Source: JAFECT01 sp963838235 (GTDB taxonomy: Bacteria > Pseudomonadota > Alphaproteobacteria > Caulobacterales > Caulobacteraceae). Taken from it: 64,000 bases of DNA. Under the pieces are notes generated by a model. That model worked only from the letters and a program-made list of their open reading frames with translations. It did no database searches and had not been told where the DNA came from. The stretch covers positions 248,001 through 312,000 of the forward strand of contig CAWIQJ010000002.1 of NCBI GenBank assembly GCA_963838235.1, given 5' to 3'. Below, piece after piece: positions 54,142-63,438 of this stretch. Both the position numbers and the translations under genes were made by a program. Each line of letters begins with the position of its first letter. Positions within the stretch are counted from its first letter, which is position 1.

Positions 54142-54259
54142 CGCCGCCCCTGATTTCAGCCGGCGTTGAAAACGGACAATGTGCGACCGAGCGCGCCCGC
54201 GCGGTCGTGCCTATATGTACGATCGTCTCCGCCTCTCGAGCGGCGTCGTGCAGGTCGTC

Positions 54260-54338
54260 ACCGTAAAATACGGTGATTTACGGCGACGGTCGAAACGGGG
54301 AGCCGCCGGACTGACCGTAAAATACGGTGCGTTTACGG
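54260..54338. promoter_or_regulatory. Tandem palindrome cluster, two copies of ACCGTAAAATACGGT
   Basis: The 15-bp dyad occurs at 54260-54274 and identically at 54314-54328, spacing 54 bases. Each is followed by an extra half-site TTTACGG (54277-54283 and 54332-54338). It lies in the 294-base gap before the acetyltransferase-pdeA pair. The arrangement suggests cooperative binding by a dimeric regulator. I cannot match it to a known regulator. Confidence 0.65.
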
Positions 54339-54435
54339 TGAGGCTCGCCGTCCCGCCCCCTCGCGTCGCCGCCGCAGCCTTTTTTACCCCCGCCGCCCCC
54401 TCCCGGGCGTCGCCGTCGCACGTTATTCTGTCGCC

Positions 54436-55044
54436 ATGGCCTTGCTGGACTGGATGGCGGCGGATGCGGCCCTCATGCTCGAGGGGGATCGGGTGCGCCT
54501 GCGGCCGCCGCGGATGAGCGACTATCCGCAGTGGGCGGCGCTGCGTGAGGCCTCGCGCGACTTCCTGCAGCCGTGGGAGCCGGCGTGGCCGGCCGACGAC
54601 CTCACCCGGCCCGCCTTCCGCCGCCGGCTCGCGGCCTATACGCGCGACATCGAGACCGGCCAGGGCTACCCCTTCTTCGTCACCCGGGCCGAGGACGAGG
54701 TTCTGGTCGGCGGCATCACCCTGTCGAACGTCCGTCGCGGCGTCGCCCAGGCGGCCACCATGGGCTACTGGATCGGCCAGCCCTATGCGCGGTCCGGCTT
54801 CACGCTCACCGGCGTGCAGACCGTGTGCAGGTTCGCCTTCTCGAAGCTGCGGCTTCACCGGATGGAGGCGGCCTGTCTCCCCTCCAATGTCCCATCCCGG
54901 GATTTACTGCTCAAAGCAGGGTTTTCTTTAGAAGGAAAAGCCCGTGCTTATTTGAAAATTAACGGCGCCTGGAGAGATCATCTCCTGTTCGGACTTACAG
55001 AAGATGGGTCCGGGTGGGGTGACGAACAGACCTCCGGGGACTGA
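54436..55044 (+). CDS. RimJ/RimL-like GNAT acetyltransferase
   Basis: A 202-residue protein of the RimJ branch: GDRVRLRPPRMSDYPQWAALREASRDFLQPWEPAW at the N-terminus, GGITLSNVRRGVAQAATMGYWIGQPYARSGFTLTGVQTVCRFAFSKLRLHRMEAACLPSN with the acetyl-CoA loop, and LLLKAGFSLEGKARAYLKINGAWRDHLLFGL at the end. RimJ-type enzymes acetylate protein N-termini such as S5, the target here is unknown. The last 120 bases (from about 54895) are much more AT-rich than the rest. pdeA starts five bases downstream. Confidence 0.9.
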   Translation: MALLDWMAADAALMLEGDRVRLRPPRMSDYPQWAALREASRDFLQPWEPAWPADDLTRPAFRRRLAAYTRDIETGQGYPFFVTRAEDEVLVGGITLSNVRRGVAQAATMGYWIGQPYARSGFTLTGVQTVCRFAFSKLRLHRMEAACLPSNVPSRDLLLKAGFSLEGKARAYLKINGAWRDHLLFGLTEDGSGWGDEQTSGD

Positions 55045-55049
55045 GCGGT

Positions 55050-56717
55050 TTGAACGACAGGTCGAGAAGTCTGGCCTGGGATCCCACAACGGCGCTGGAG
55101 GCCCTCGCGGCCGCCGCTGTCGCCCTGTGGACCTGGACGCCGTCGCAGGATTGCCTGCGGCTGACCGGAGCGACCCGTTCGCTCGGCCTGGGACCGCTTG
55201 CGCCCGAATGCACGGGCGCCGCCTTCGCCGCCCTGGCCCTGCCCCAGGACCGTGCGCTCGCCGAAGCCCTGATGACGCCGCGCGCAGAGGGCGAGGAAAT
55301 CGTCGTGCGCCTGCGCATGCGCAACGCCGAGACCTGCCTGTGGCGGGGCGTCTGGCTCGAGGACGGGCTGCGCGCCGCGGGCGTCGCCGCGCTGGAGACC
55401 AAGTTCGCCGGCTCTGACACCGACAAGCTGACCGGCCTGCTAGACCGCAAGGCCTTCATCAACCGCGCCCGCGAGACCCTGACCCAACCGGGCGAGTACG
55501 ATCTGGTGGTCGCCGACCTTGATCGCCTGCGCCGCCTGAACGAGGCCCTGGGCCACGAGCGCGCCGACCTGGTGCTGGCCGCGCTCGGCTCGCGCCTGGC
55601 TGCGGCCTTCCCCAAGACCGCGATTCCCGCCCGTGTCGGTGAAGACGAGTTTGCGGTGCTGGCGCCCGAAGGCATGTCAAAGCCGGCGGAGCGTCTGCGC
55701 GCCGCGCTGGAGCAGCCGCTGCGGATCGCCGGCTTCGACATTTATCCGACGCTCTCCATCGGCGCCGTGCGCGTCGAGGGCGGACCCGACGCGCCGGAGG
55801 CGGCCGAGCTTCTGCGCCGCGCCGAGCTCGCGGTGGAATCGGCCAAGACCGGCGGTCGCGGCGGGGCTGCGGCTTACGGCCGGGGCCTGGAGAGCGACAG
55901 TCTCTCTCGCCTGGCGATGGAGGCGGACCTGCGCAACGCCTTCCAGCGCGGCGAGATCGAACCCTTCTTCCAGCCGATCGTTCGCCTCGACACCGGGGCG
56001 GTGGCGGGCTTCGAGGCGCTGGCGCGGTGGCGCCATCCCCGGCGCGGCGTCGTGCCGCCCGACGAGTTCCTCACGCTGGCCATGGAAATGGGCCTGATGA
56101 ACGAGCTGGGCCTGCACATGATGGAGACCTCGGCGCGCCAGCTCGCCGAATGGCTCGAGCGTCATCCCAAGGCCGGATCGATGTTCGTCAGCGTGAACCT
56201 GTCCACCGGCGAGATCGAGCGCGCGGGCCTGACCGAGGACGTGGCGCGGGTGCGCCGCGAGACTGGTCTGCCCAAGGGCGCGTTGAAACTCGAGGTGACC
56301 GAAAGCGACATCATGCGCGACCCGGACAAGGCCGCGGTGATCCTGCAGGGGATCAAGGATGCGGGCGCCTCTCTGGCGCTCGACGACTTCGGCACCGGCT
56401 TCTCGTCGCTGTCCTATCTCGCGCGCCTGCCCTTCGACACGCTGAAGATCGACCGCTATTTCGTACGCACCATGGGCGCCGACGAGGGCTCGTCCAAGAT
56501 CGTGCGTTCGGTGGTGGCGCTCGGCCGCGACCTGTCGCTCGAAGTCGTCGCCGAGGGGGTGGAGACGGCGACCCTCGCGCGGCAACTGCTCTCGGTCGGC
56601 TGCCACTACGGCCAGGGCTTCGGCTACGCGCCGGCGTTGGCCGCGCAAGAGGCTGAGGTCTATCTGAACGAGTCCCTCTCCGACGGCGTCGCCCCGCTCA
56701 AGGCGAGGATGAGCTGA
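55050..56717 (+). CDS. pdeA: Cyclic-di-GMP phosphodiesterase, PAS-GEDEF-EAL, PdeA-like
   Basis: The 555-residue protein has an N-terminal PAS-like region (about 15-125), a GGDEF domain starting LTGLLDRKAF with the degenerate site GEDEF (197-201), and an EAL domain with FEALARW (Glu322), ESDIM, LDDFGTGFSSLSYL and VVAEGVET. In Caulobacter PdeA (CC3396) the same GEDEF makes no c-di-GMP but binds GTP and activates the EAL domain; length and genomic neighbourhood also match. A TTG start follows the GNAT gene by five bases. PdeA control by CpdR/ClpXP proteolysis is known there, not shown here. Confidence 0.88.
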   Translation: MNDRSRSLAWDPTTALEALAAAAVALWTWTPSQDCLRLTGATRSLGLGPLAPECTGAAFAALALPQDRALAEALMTPRAEGEEIVVRLRMRNAETCLWRGVWLEDGLRAAGVAALETKFAGSDTDKLTGLLDRKAFINRARETLTQPGEYDLVVADLDRLRRLNEALGHERADLVLAALGSRLAAAFPKTAIPARVGEDEFAVLAPEGMSKPAERLRAALEQPLRIAGFDIYPTLSIGAVRVEGGPDAPEAAELLRRAELAVESAKTGGRGGAAAYGRGLESDSLSRLAMEADLRNAFQRGEIEPFFQPIVRLDTGAVAGFEALARWRHPRRGVVPPDEFLTLAMEMGLMNELGLHMMETSARQLAEWLERHPKAGSMFVSVNLSTGEIERAGLTEDVARVRRETGLPKGALKLEVTESDIMRDPDKAAVILQGIKDAGASLALDDFGTGFSSLSYLARLPFDTLKIDRYFVRTMGADEGSSKIVRSVVALGRDLSLEVVAEGVETATLARQLLSVGCHYGQGFGYAPALAAQEAEVYLNESLSDGVAPLKARMS

Positions 56718-56844
56718 CCGCGCTCGCCGGGATCGAGGCCGCCTCATTGGGTGAGGGCCGATTTAACAAACTCGTAATGTTCACGCCCTGGCGCGCCGTC
56801 CGGCGCGGGCCTAGTCTTTGGCCCTTGCTCCCCGGGGGGATCCC

Positions 56845-58545
56845 ATGGTCCGGTCGTTTGGCTTGTTCGCCGCGCTCTGCGCGCTTCTCCTGTTCGCGCC
56901 CGTCATGAGCGCCCGGGCCCAGGCGCCCGCCGACCTGGCCGGCGACTGGTTCGGCGTCCTGTCGGTCCAAGGACACGACATCCACCTGGTCTTCCACCTC
57001 GATCCGAAAGGGTCGTCGACGATGGACAGCCCCGACCAGGGTGCGGCGGGACTTGCGGTGTCGTCGGTCACCGAAACCGCCGGCAAGGTGCGCATCGACC
57101 TCACCACCTATCACATCGCTTTCGAGGCCACGCGCGGCGCCGATCCGGCGGTGCTGGACGGCCAGTTCCTGCAGGGCGGGGCATCGTATCCGCTAAAACT
57201 TACCCGGGGCGGGCCGCCTCCTGCGCCGATGGCGCCGCCGCCGCCGGCCGACTTGGTCGGCGACTGGTGGGGCGCGCTGAAAGCCGGTGGCGGTATCGAA
57301 ATTCACCTCGTCTTCCACATCCGCGCCGACGGCGCCTCGACCTTCGACAGCCCCGACCAGAACGTCAAAGACGTGCGGCTTGCCGGCGTAAGCGAGGACG
57401 CGGGCAAGGTCCGTTTCGAGGTGAAACCCGGCGCCTATTATGAAGGCAAGCACGACGGCGGGGCGCTCGACGGTCAGTTCCACCAGGGCGAAGCGAGCAT
57501 CCCGATGACACTGCAGCGCGGCTTGCCGCCCGTGGCGAACCGTCCGCAAACGCCGAAGCCGCCGTTCCCCTACCGCGCCGAAGACGTCGGCTACGAGAAC
57601 AGCGTGCAGAAGGTGCATCTCGCCGGCACGCTGACCCTACCCGAAGGCAAGGGACCGTATCCGGTGGTTCTGCTGATCACCGGCTCAGGACAGCAGGACC
57701 GCGACGAAAGCTTGCTCGGTCACAAACCGTTCCTGGTGCTCGCCGACTATCTGACCCGTCGCGGCGTCGCGGTGCTGCGCGTGGACGATCGCGGCGCCGG
57801 CGGTTCTACCGGCGATTTCGCGGCGGCGACCACCGCCGACTTCGTCACCGACGTGGAGGCAAGCGTCGCCTATCTCAAGTCGCGGTCCGACATCGACAAG
57901 AAGCACATCGGCCTCGTCGGCCACAGCGAAGGCGGCGTCATCGCGCCGATCGTGGCCGTGGACGACCCGTCCATCGCCTTCATCGTGATGATGGCGGGCA
58001 CCGGCGTGCCCGGCGACCAGATCCTGCTCTACCAGGAAAAGAACGCCATGGTGTCTGGAGGTATGGCGCCCGACAAGGTCGCCGAGAACCTCGCGGTGAA
58101 CCGCAAGATCTTCGACGTGCTCAAGACCGACGTGGACACCGCGACGGCGCGCAAGGAGATCGTCGCCCTGGTCGCGCCCGAAGTGAAGGCCGCCGGTCAG
58201 CCCCCGCAAGCGGCGGATCAGGCCGCCGCCGTGTTCACCAGCCCGTGGATTCGATATTTCGTGAAATACGATCCCGCGCCGACCTTGCGCCGCGTCCATT
58301 GTCCGGTGCTGGCGATCGACGGGTCGAAGGACGTGCAAGTGCCGGTCGACCTCAACGTTCCGGTCATCCGCGAGGCGCTGAAGAACAATCCCGACGCGAC
58401 GGTGGAGGTGTTGCCGGGACTGAACCACCTGTTCCAGACCGCCGGCACCGGTCAGCCCGACGAGTACGCCAAGATCGAGGAGACCATCTCGCCGGCGGCG
58501 TTGAAGGTCATGGGCGACTGGATCACGGCGCACGCCGGGAAATGA
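56845..58545 (+). CDS. Secreted alpha/beta-hydrolase with duplicated N-terminal domain
   Basis: The 566-residue protein has a signal peptide (FAALCALLLFAPVMSARA), two tandem beta-rich modules that begin DLAGDWFGVLSVQGHDIHLVFHLD (about 32) and DLVGDWWGALKAGGGIEIHLVFHI (about 135), and a C-terminal alpha/beta-hydrolase with LITGSGQQDRDE, GHSEGG (nucleophile) and LNHLF (His). The hydrolase half resembles acyl-peptide/DLH-like esterases. Substrate unknown. ATG at 56845 has a GGGGGA upstream and gives the proper signal. Confidence 0.88.
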   Translation: MVRSFGLFAALCALLLFAPVMSARAQAPADLAGDWFGVLSVQGHDIHLVFHLDPKGSSTMDSPDQGAAGLAVSSVTETAGKVRIDLTTYHIAFEATRGADPAVLDGQFLQGGASYPLKLTRGGPPPAPMAPPPPADLVGDWWGALKAGGGIEIHLVFHIRADGASTFDSPDQNVKDVRLAGVSEDAGKVRFEVKPGAYYEGKHDGGALDGQFHQGEASIPMTLQRGLPPVANRPQTPKPPFPYRAEDVGYENSVQKVHLAGTLTLPEGKGPYPVVLLITGSGQQDRDESLLGHKPFLVLADYLTRRGVAVLRVDDRGAGGSTGDFAAATTADFVTDVEASVAYLKSRSDIDKKHIGLVGHSEGGVIAPIVAVDDPSIAFIVMMAGTGVPGDQILLYQEKNAMVSGGMAPDKVAENLAVNRKIFDVLKTDVDTATARKEIVALVAPEVKAAGQPPQAADQAAAVFTSPWIRYFVKYDPAPTLRRVHCPVLAIDGSKDVQVPVDLNVPVIREALKNNPDATVEVLPGLNHLFQTAGTGQPDEYAKIEETISPAALKVMGDWITAHAGK

Positions 58546-58600
58546 CGCGTGAGGCGTGTAAAGCTTTGAACCGGAAGGCCTCCTGGCCTATTTCAACCGT

Positions 58601-59569
58601 ATGGATCGGCGAGGCTTGAGGGGCGGGCTGTGGACGGCGGCGATGGCGGCCGTCGTGCTGGCCGCCGCGCCCGCGCTCGCCATGGAAAAGCCGCCCCTGC
58701 GCGGCGAGCTCGTCGACATCGGCGGCCGCCATCTCCGCGTCCTCTGCAAAGGCCCGCGCTCGGACAAACCGCTGATCCTGTTCGAGGCCGGCATGTTCGG
58801 CGGCGCGGCGTCGTGGGACGCGGTGCAGACGCGGCTCGAAGCGATCGGCCTGCGCAGCTGCGCCTACGATCGCGCGGGAGTCGGCTACTCCGACCCGGGT
58901 CCGATGCCGCGCGACGCGACGGCGATCAACGCCGACTTCGAGGCGATGCTGAAGGCCAAGGGTGAGACGGGCCCCTATATTCTGGTCGCTCATTCGCTCG
59001 GCGGCATCGAAATGAAGATGTTCGCCGTGCGGCATCCGCGCGAGGTGCGCGGCCTGGTGATGGTCGATACGACCTCGCCCGAACTTGCCGGCACGCACGA
59101 CGGACGTCTGTTCCTGAAGAGCTACGACGGCTTCGCGCGCTCGGTTGAGATCTTATCCGAGACCGGTTTGCTCTCCACGCTCACCCGTTGGCTGGGCGAC
59201 CAGGAAGGCCTGAGCGGCGATGCGCACAACGAGATGATCTATTTCTTCAGCAAGCGCCATGACCAGCGCTACGCCATCGCCGAAGTTGCCGACGTCTACC
59301 CGCGCGCCAAGGAGGCGTTGGCGGCGGGTCCGCTCGATCCCGACATTCCTGTAACCTCGGTGGTGCTCGACGGCGAACAGGACTGGACCGCCGAGTGGGG
59401 ACGCTTCCGCAACGCTGAAGCGCGCCAGTCCCACCGCGGCGCCCAGATCGACATCAAGACCGGCACGCACCCGGAAATGATCGGCCCACTGCACGCCGAC
59501 GACATCGTACGCGCGATCCAGTCGGTGATCTGGGCGGATGAAGCGCGACGGGCGGCGGCGGGCTCTTAG
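58601..59569 (+). CDS. Secreted alpha/beta-hydrolase
   Basis: The 322-residue protein starts with a leader (GGLWTAAMAAVVLAAAPALA), then the hydrolase core LILFEAGMFGGAASW, CAYDRAGVGYSDPG, LVAHSLGG with the nucleophile serine, and a C-terminal GTHPEMIGPLHADDIVRAIQ with the catalytic His. It resembles the haloalkane-dehalogenase-like esterases. Follows the previous hydrolase by 55 bases on the same strand. It converges with yqgE with a four-base overlap of stops. Confidence 0.85.
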   Translation: MDRRGLRGGLWTAAMAAVVLAAAPALAMEKPPLRGELVDIGGRHLRVLCKGPRSDKPLILFEAGMFGGAASWDAVQTRLEAIGLRSCAYDRAGVGYSDPGPMPRDATAINADFEAMLKAKGETGPYILVAHSLGGIEMKMFAVRHPREVRGLVMVDTTSPELAGTHDGRLFLKSYDGFARSVEILSETGLLSTLTRWLGDQEGLSGDAHNEMIYFFSKRHDQRYAIAEVADVYPRAKEALAAGPLDPDIPVTSVVLDGEQDWTAEWGRFRNAEARQSHRGAQIDIKTGTHPEMIGPLHADDIVRAIQSVIWADEARRAAAGS

Positions 59570-60159
59570 GCTCTGCCGCTCTGGCTCGACAGGGTCGCGG
59601 CGCTGACGCCCATGCGCGCCAGAGCGCGCTGCCATTTGGCGTCGTGGTTCTCGTCGAACACCAGGTCCGGTTCCGCGTCGCAGGCGAGCCAGACGTTCTC
59701 GCGCAGCTCCAGTTCGAGCTGGCCCGCGCTCCACCCGGCATAGCCCAGGGCCAGCACCGAGCGGGCCGGGCTGCTGTTGGGCTCGGTCAGCGCCTCCAGC
59801 ACTTCCAGCGTGGCCGTAAGCGCGATGCCGTCGGTGACCGGCATGGTTGAGCCTTCGACCGAATAGTCGTTGGTGTGCAGCACATAGCCGCGCTCGCGTT
59901 CGACCGGTCCGCCGTTCAGCACTTCCTGGCTCGCGTTGCGCGCCCGGCCTTCGACGCCGAGCCGGTTCAGCACGCCGGCGACGGTCATGCCGTCGACCGG
60001 CACGTTCACCCGCACCCCCATGGCGTGCTCTTCGTTGTGCAGGCAGATCAGGATCACCGCGTGCTCGAACCGCGGGTCGCCGATGCCGGGCATGGCGACC
60101 AGCAGGCGGCCCGTCAGGAAGCCGCCGCTGTCGGAGGCCTGTTCATCGGTTTGCGACAT
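59566..60159 (-). CDS. YqgE/AlgH family protein
   Basis: The 197-residue protein fits the UPF0301 family: FLTGRLLVAMPGIGDPRFEHAVILICLHNEEHAMGVRVN, NGGPVERERGYVLHT, LALGYAGWSAGQLELELRENVWL. Family members have a solved fold but no firm function, despite the AlgH name. It is divergent from the peroxiredoxin gene. Confidence 0.93.
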   Translation of the reverse strand: MSQTDEQASDSGGFLTGRLLVAMPGIGDPRFEHAVILICLHNEEHAMGVRVNVPVDGMTVAGVLNRLGVEGRARNASQEVLNGGPVERERGYVLHTNDYSVEGSTMPVTDGIALTATLEVLEALTEPNSSPARSVLALGYAGWSAGQLELELRENVWLACDAEPDLVFDENHDAKWQRALARMGVSAATLSSQSGRA

Positions 60160-60297
60160 GCCCCGACATGATCGGCTGGCCCGGCGAGGCTTGCAAGCGT
60201 GGCTTGGCGGAACCCGCCGGACCGTTTAGGACGTCGGCGCCCGGACCCCTTCCAGGGTCTTTGGGCGGCCCCTAAACCCACTCAGGATCATCCCCCC

Positions 60298-60777
60298 ATG
60301 ACCATCCAAGTCGGCGACAAGCTGCCCGAAGCCACCTTCATGACGCCCACGCCCGACGGGCCCCAGGCGATGACGACCGACCAGGTGTTCAAGGGCAAGA
60401 AAGTCGCACTGTTCGCCCTGCCGGGCGCCTTCACGCCCACCTGTTCGGCGCGCCACCTGCCGGGCTTCAAGGAGAAGGCCACGGAGCTGAAGGCCAAGGG
60501 TGTCGACACCATCGCCTGCCTGTCGGTGAACGACGCCTTCGTCATGGGCGCCTGGGCCAAGGACCAGGGCGTCGGCGACGAGATCCTGATGCTGGCCGAC
60601 GGCAACGGCGACTTCACCCGCAAGGTCGGCCTCGAGATGGACGCCTCGAAGTTCGGCATGGGCCCGCGCTCGCAGCGTTACGCCATGGTCGTCGAAGACG
60701 GCGTGGTGAAGTCGCTGAACGTCGACCAGGGCGAGTTCCGCGTGTCCTCGGCTGAATACATGCTGGAGCACATGTGA
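60298..60777 (+). CDS. Peroxiredoxin (Prx5/hybrid type)
   Basis: The 159-residue protein has the peroxidatic Cys49 in LPGAFTPTCSARHLPG and the Prx5 pattern VKSLNVDQ near the C-terminus. It reduces hydrogen and alkyl peroxides using glutaredoxin, glutathione or thioredoxin. No fused glutaredoxin domain follows. ATG 60298 is chosen because it gives the family start MTIQVGDKLPEATF; the upstream in-frame stretch is not conserved. Confidence 0.95.
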   Translation: MTIQVGDKLPEATFMTPTPDGPQAMTTDQVFKGKKVALFALPGAFTPTCSARHLPGFKEKATELKAKGVDTIACLSVNDAFVMGAWAKDQGVGDEILMLADGNGDFTRKVGLEMDASKFGMGPRSQRYAMVVEDGVVKSLNVDQGEFRVSSAEYMLEHM

Positions 60778-60790
60778 TCGCGACGCGCCG

Positions 60791-61201
60791 ATGACCGACG
60801 TCTTCACCCGCGAGAAGCGCTCGCAGGTGATGGCGCGCGTCAAGGGCAAGGACACCACGCCCGAACTGGCGGTGCGCAGGCTGCTCACAAAGATGGGCTT
60901 GCGCTACCGCCTGCATCGCGCCGACCTTCCGGGCAAGCCCGACGTGGTCATGGCGGGCCGCAGGACGGTGGTTTGCGTGCACGGTTGCTTCTGGCACGGC
61001 CACGACTGCGCCCGCGGCGCACGCATGCCGAAAGCCAACAACGCCTATTGGCAGGCCAAAATCGGTCGCAACCGCGAGCGCGATGCGCGCAACCGCGACG
61101 CGCTGGCCGAAGCGGGTTGGAAGACGATCACCGTCTGGGAATGCGAGCTGAAGGACGAGGCTAAGCTCGGGAAGCGGCTTAAGCGGGCGTTGAAGCTTTG
61201 A
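60791..61201 (+). CDS. vsr: Very short patch repair (Vsr) endonuclease
   Basis: The 136-residue protein matches Vsr throughout: FTREKRSQVMARVKGKDTTPELAVRRLL, LHRADLPGKPDVVMAGRRTVVCVHGCFWHGHDC (catalytic Asp in PDVV; FWHGH with zinc-linked residues), PKANNAYWQAKIGRNRERD and WECEL. It nicks at T:G mismatches that arise from deamination of 5-methylcytosine. No cytosine methyltransferase gene is in the window. It lies 13 bases after the peroxiredoxin. Confidence 0.93.
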   Translation: MTDVFTREKRSQVMARVKGKDTTPELAVRRLLTKMGLRYRLHRADLPGKPDVVMAGRRTVVCVHGCFWHGHDCARGARMPKANNAYWQAKIGRNRERDARNRDALAEAGWKTITVWECELKDEAKLGKRLKRALKL

Positions 61202-61214
61202 AATTAGGGGAAGG

Positions 61215-63438
61215 TCAGGCGACCTGCGCTTCGCCCCCGTCGCCTTCGTCCTCGTCCTCAACCGGCATATTCGCCGCGTTCAAGGCCTCGATCACCGTCG
61301 CCATCAAGGTTTGGGGATCGATTGGCTTGCCGACGAACCAGTCCATGCCGGCCTCGCGGCAGGCGGCGGCGTCGGACTCGGCGGTGACGGCGATGATCGG
61401 AATCTTCTGGTTCGGACCGTCGGTGGCGCGAATGCGCCGCGTGGCCTCGTGCCCGTTCATCTCGGGCATGCGCACGTCCATCACGATCAGGTCGAAGGCC
61501 TGTTCAAGCGTGGCTTCGTAGGCGAGCTTGCCGTTCTCCACCGCGGTGATCTCCGCGCCCGCGGGCTCGAGCACGAACTGCACGGCCTTGCGATTGATTT
61601 CGTGGTCGTCGGCGACCAGCACGCGCAGCGGCCGGGTTCCGTCCTCGGCGGCATCGGCTTGCGCCGCGGCGTCCTCGACGGCTTGATGCGCCCGTTCCAG
61701 CGCCTGGACCACGGTCTGGACCAGGGCTTGCGGCTCGAGCGGCTTGCCGACGAACCAGTCCATGCCCGCGGCGCGGCAGGCCTCCATGTCCACCTTGTCG
61801 GTGTCGGCGGTGACCGCGATGATCGGCGTGTGCCGGTTGGGGCCTTCCTCGGCGCGGATTCTGACGGGTCGCCGCGCGGCCGTCCAGGCCCGGCATTCGG
61901 ACATCCATGATGATGATGTCAAAGGCTTCGGCGCGGGCCTTCTCGACCGCCTGAAGGCCATCGACGACCTGGACGATCTCCGCGCCCATTGGCTGCAGGA
62001 TCAGCTGTACGGCGCGGCGGTTGATCTCATGGTCGTCGGCGGCGAGCACGCGCAGGGCGCGGCCGTCCGCCGGCTGGCGCGGCGCGCTTTCGTTGGCGGC
62101 CTCCGGCACGGCCGGCGCCGCGGCGACAGGGAGGGTGAGCGCAAGCGTGAAGGTCGAACCCTCGCCCTTGACGCTGAAGGCGGTGAGCTGACCGCCCATG
62201 AGGTGGGCGAGCTGGCGGCTGATGACCAGACCCAGACCGGTGCCGCCGTGATTGCGGGCGATCGAGGCGTCGCCCTGGCCGAAGGGCGTGAACAGGCGGC
62301 TCAGCTGTTCGCGATCCATGCCGGGGCCGGTGTCGACCACCTGCAGGCGGATGGCGGCGCCGTCGTCGGCCGAGGCCCAGGCTTTCAGCCGCAGCGACAC
62401 CGAGCCGTGTTCGGTGAACTTCACGGCGTTGGAGACGAGATTGTTGACGATCTGGCGCAGGCGCGTCGGATCGCCCTCGACCCAGCGCGGCAGGCTGGCG
62501 GCGCCTTCGACGCGCAGCTTCAGGCCCTTCTTGCGCGCCTCGGCGGTCCAGAACCGCGCGGTTTGCGCCACGACCGCGCGCAGGTCGAAGGTCACCGCCT
62601 CCATCGACATGCGGCCCGCGTCGAGCTTCGCGTGATCGAGCACGTCGTCGAGCAGGGTCTTCATCATCCGGCCCGCGTCGGCGATCAGAGTCGCGTGCGC
62701 TTTCAGGCTCGAGCCCTTGGCGGCGCGTTCGAGTTCGATGGATCCGGCCAGCATGGCGCTGATCGGGGTGCGCAGTTCATGGCCGATGGTGGCGACATAG
62801 ATCGACTTGGCGGCGCCGGCGGCTTCCGCCTCGGTGGCTTTGCGCTCGGCCAGGGTGCGCGCTTCCGCTTCGGAGCGGCGGCTCGTTTCGAGCACGTTCC
62901 ACAAGGCGACGGCGTAACCGGCGAAGCCGAGACAGCCCAGGGCGGTGACGCCCTGGAGCATGGACGAAGCGCCGTACAAACTCATGAAGAAGGGCGTGGC
63001 CAGAAGATAGGCCACTTCCGGTCCGAGTGCGCAGGCCAGCACGACGCGGGAGCCGGGCGTTCCGACCACGGCGTTTAGCATCGCCGCCGAGATCACCAGC
63101 GCAGAGATCACGCCGCCGTCGGCGCCCTGGAAACTCCACAGCGGCACCGACAGGGCGCCGAATGCGACGCCGTTCATCGCGACGCCGATGCAGCCCAGCA
63201 CATTGCGCCAGATCGGCAGGCGCTCGACGCGGCCCGAGGTCAGTGGCCCGAAGGCGAGCATTTCGGGAAGCTGGCCGGCGAGGAAAAACAGCAGCCACGG
63301 CATCACCGTGGACCAGCCCAACAGCCGGTTCAGCGAGAGCGCGATGAGACAGCCGATCACGACGCGCGTCATCAACTGACGCCGGCGCATGCGCGCTGCG
63401 ATCGCGATGCCGCAATAAGCCTCAGCTTCAGCCGTCAT
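61215..63438 (-). pseudogene. Hybrid histidine kinase with two receiver domains, one-base frameshift
   Basis: From ATG 63438 there are five or so membrane helices (residues 24-190), a short coiled linker, HisKA with IGHELRTPISAML, HATPase with NLVSNAVKFTEHG, DTGPGMD and GGTGLGLVISRQL, then a receiver domain (LAADDHEINRRAVQ ... DIIIMDVRMPGLDGRAATR). Here the frame shifts near 61868; removing one base gives RIRAEEGPNRHTPIIAVTADTDKV and a second receiver (VLVADDHEINRKAVQ ... LIVMDVRMPEMNGHEATRRIRA) to 61215. Restored length is 740. The frame break may be an assembly error. Confidence 0.9.

Noticed and set aside
54179..54435. A small protein with repeated TVKYG segments across the tandem palindromes
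   Set aside because: The amino acid repeat is a by-product of the DNA palindromes; the frame runs through into the acetyltransferase in the wrong phase and has no plausible start signal.
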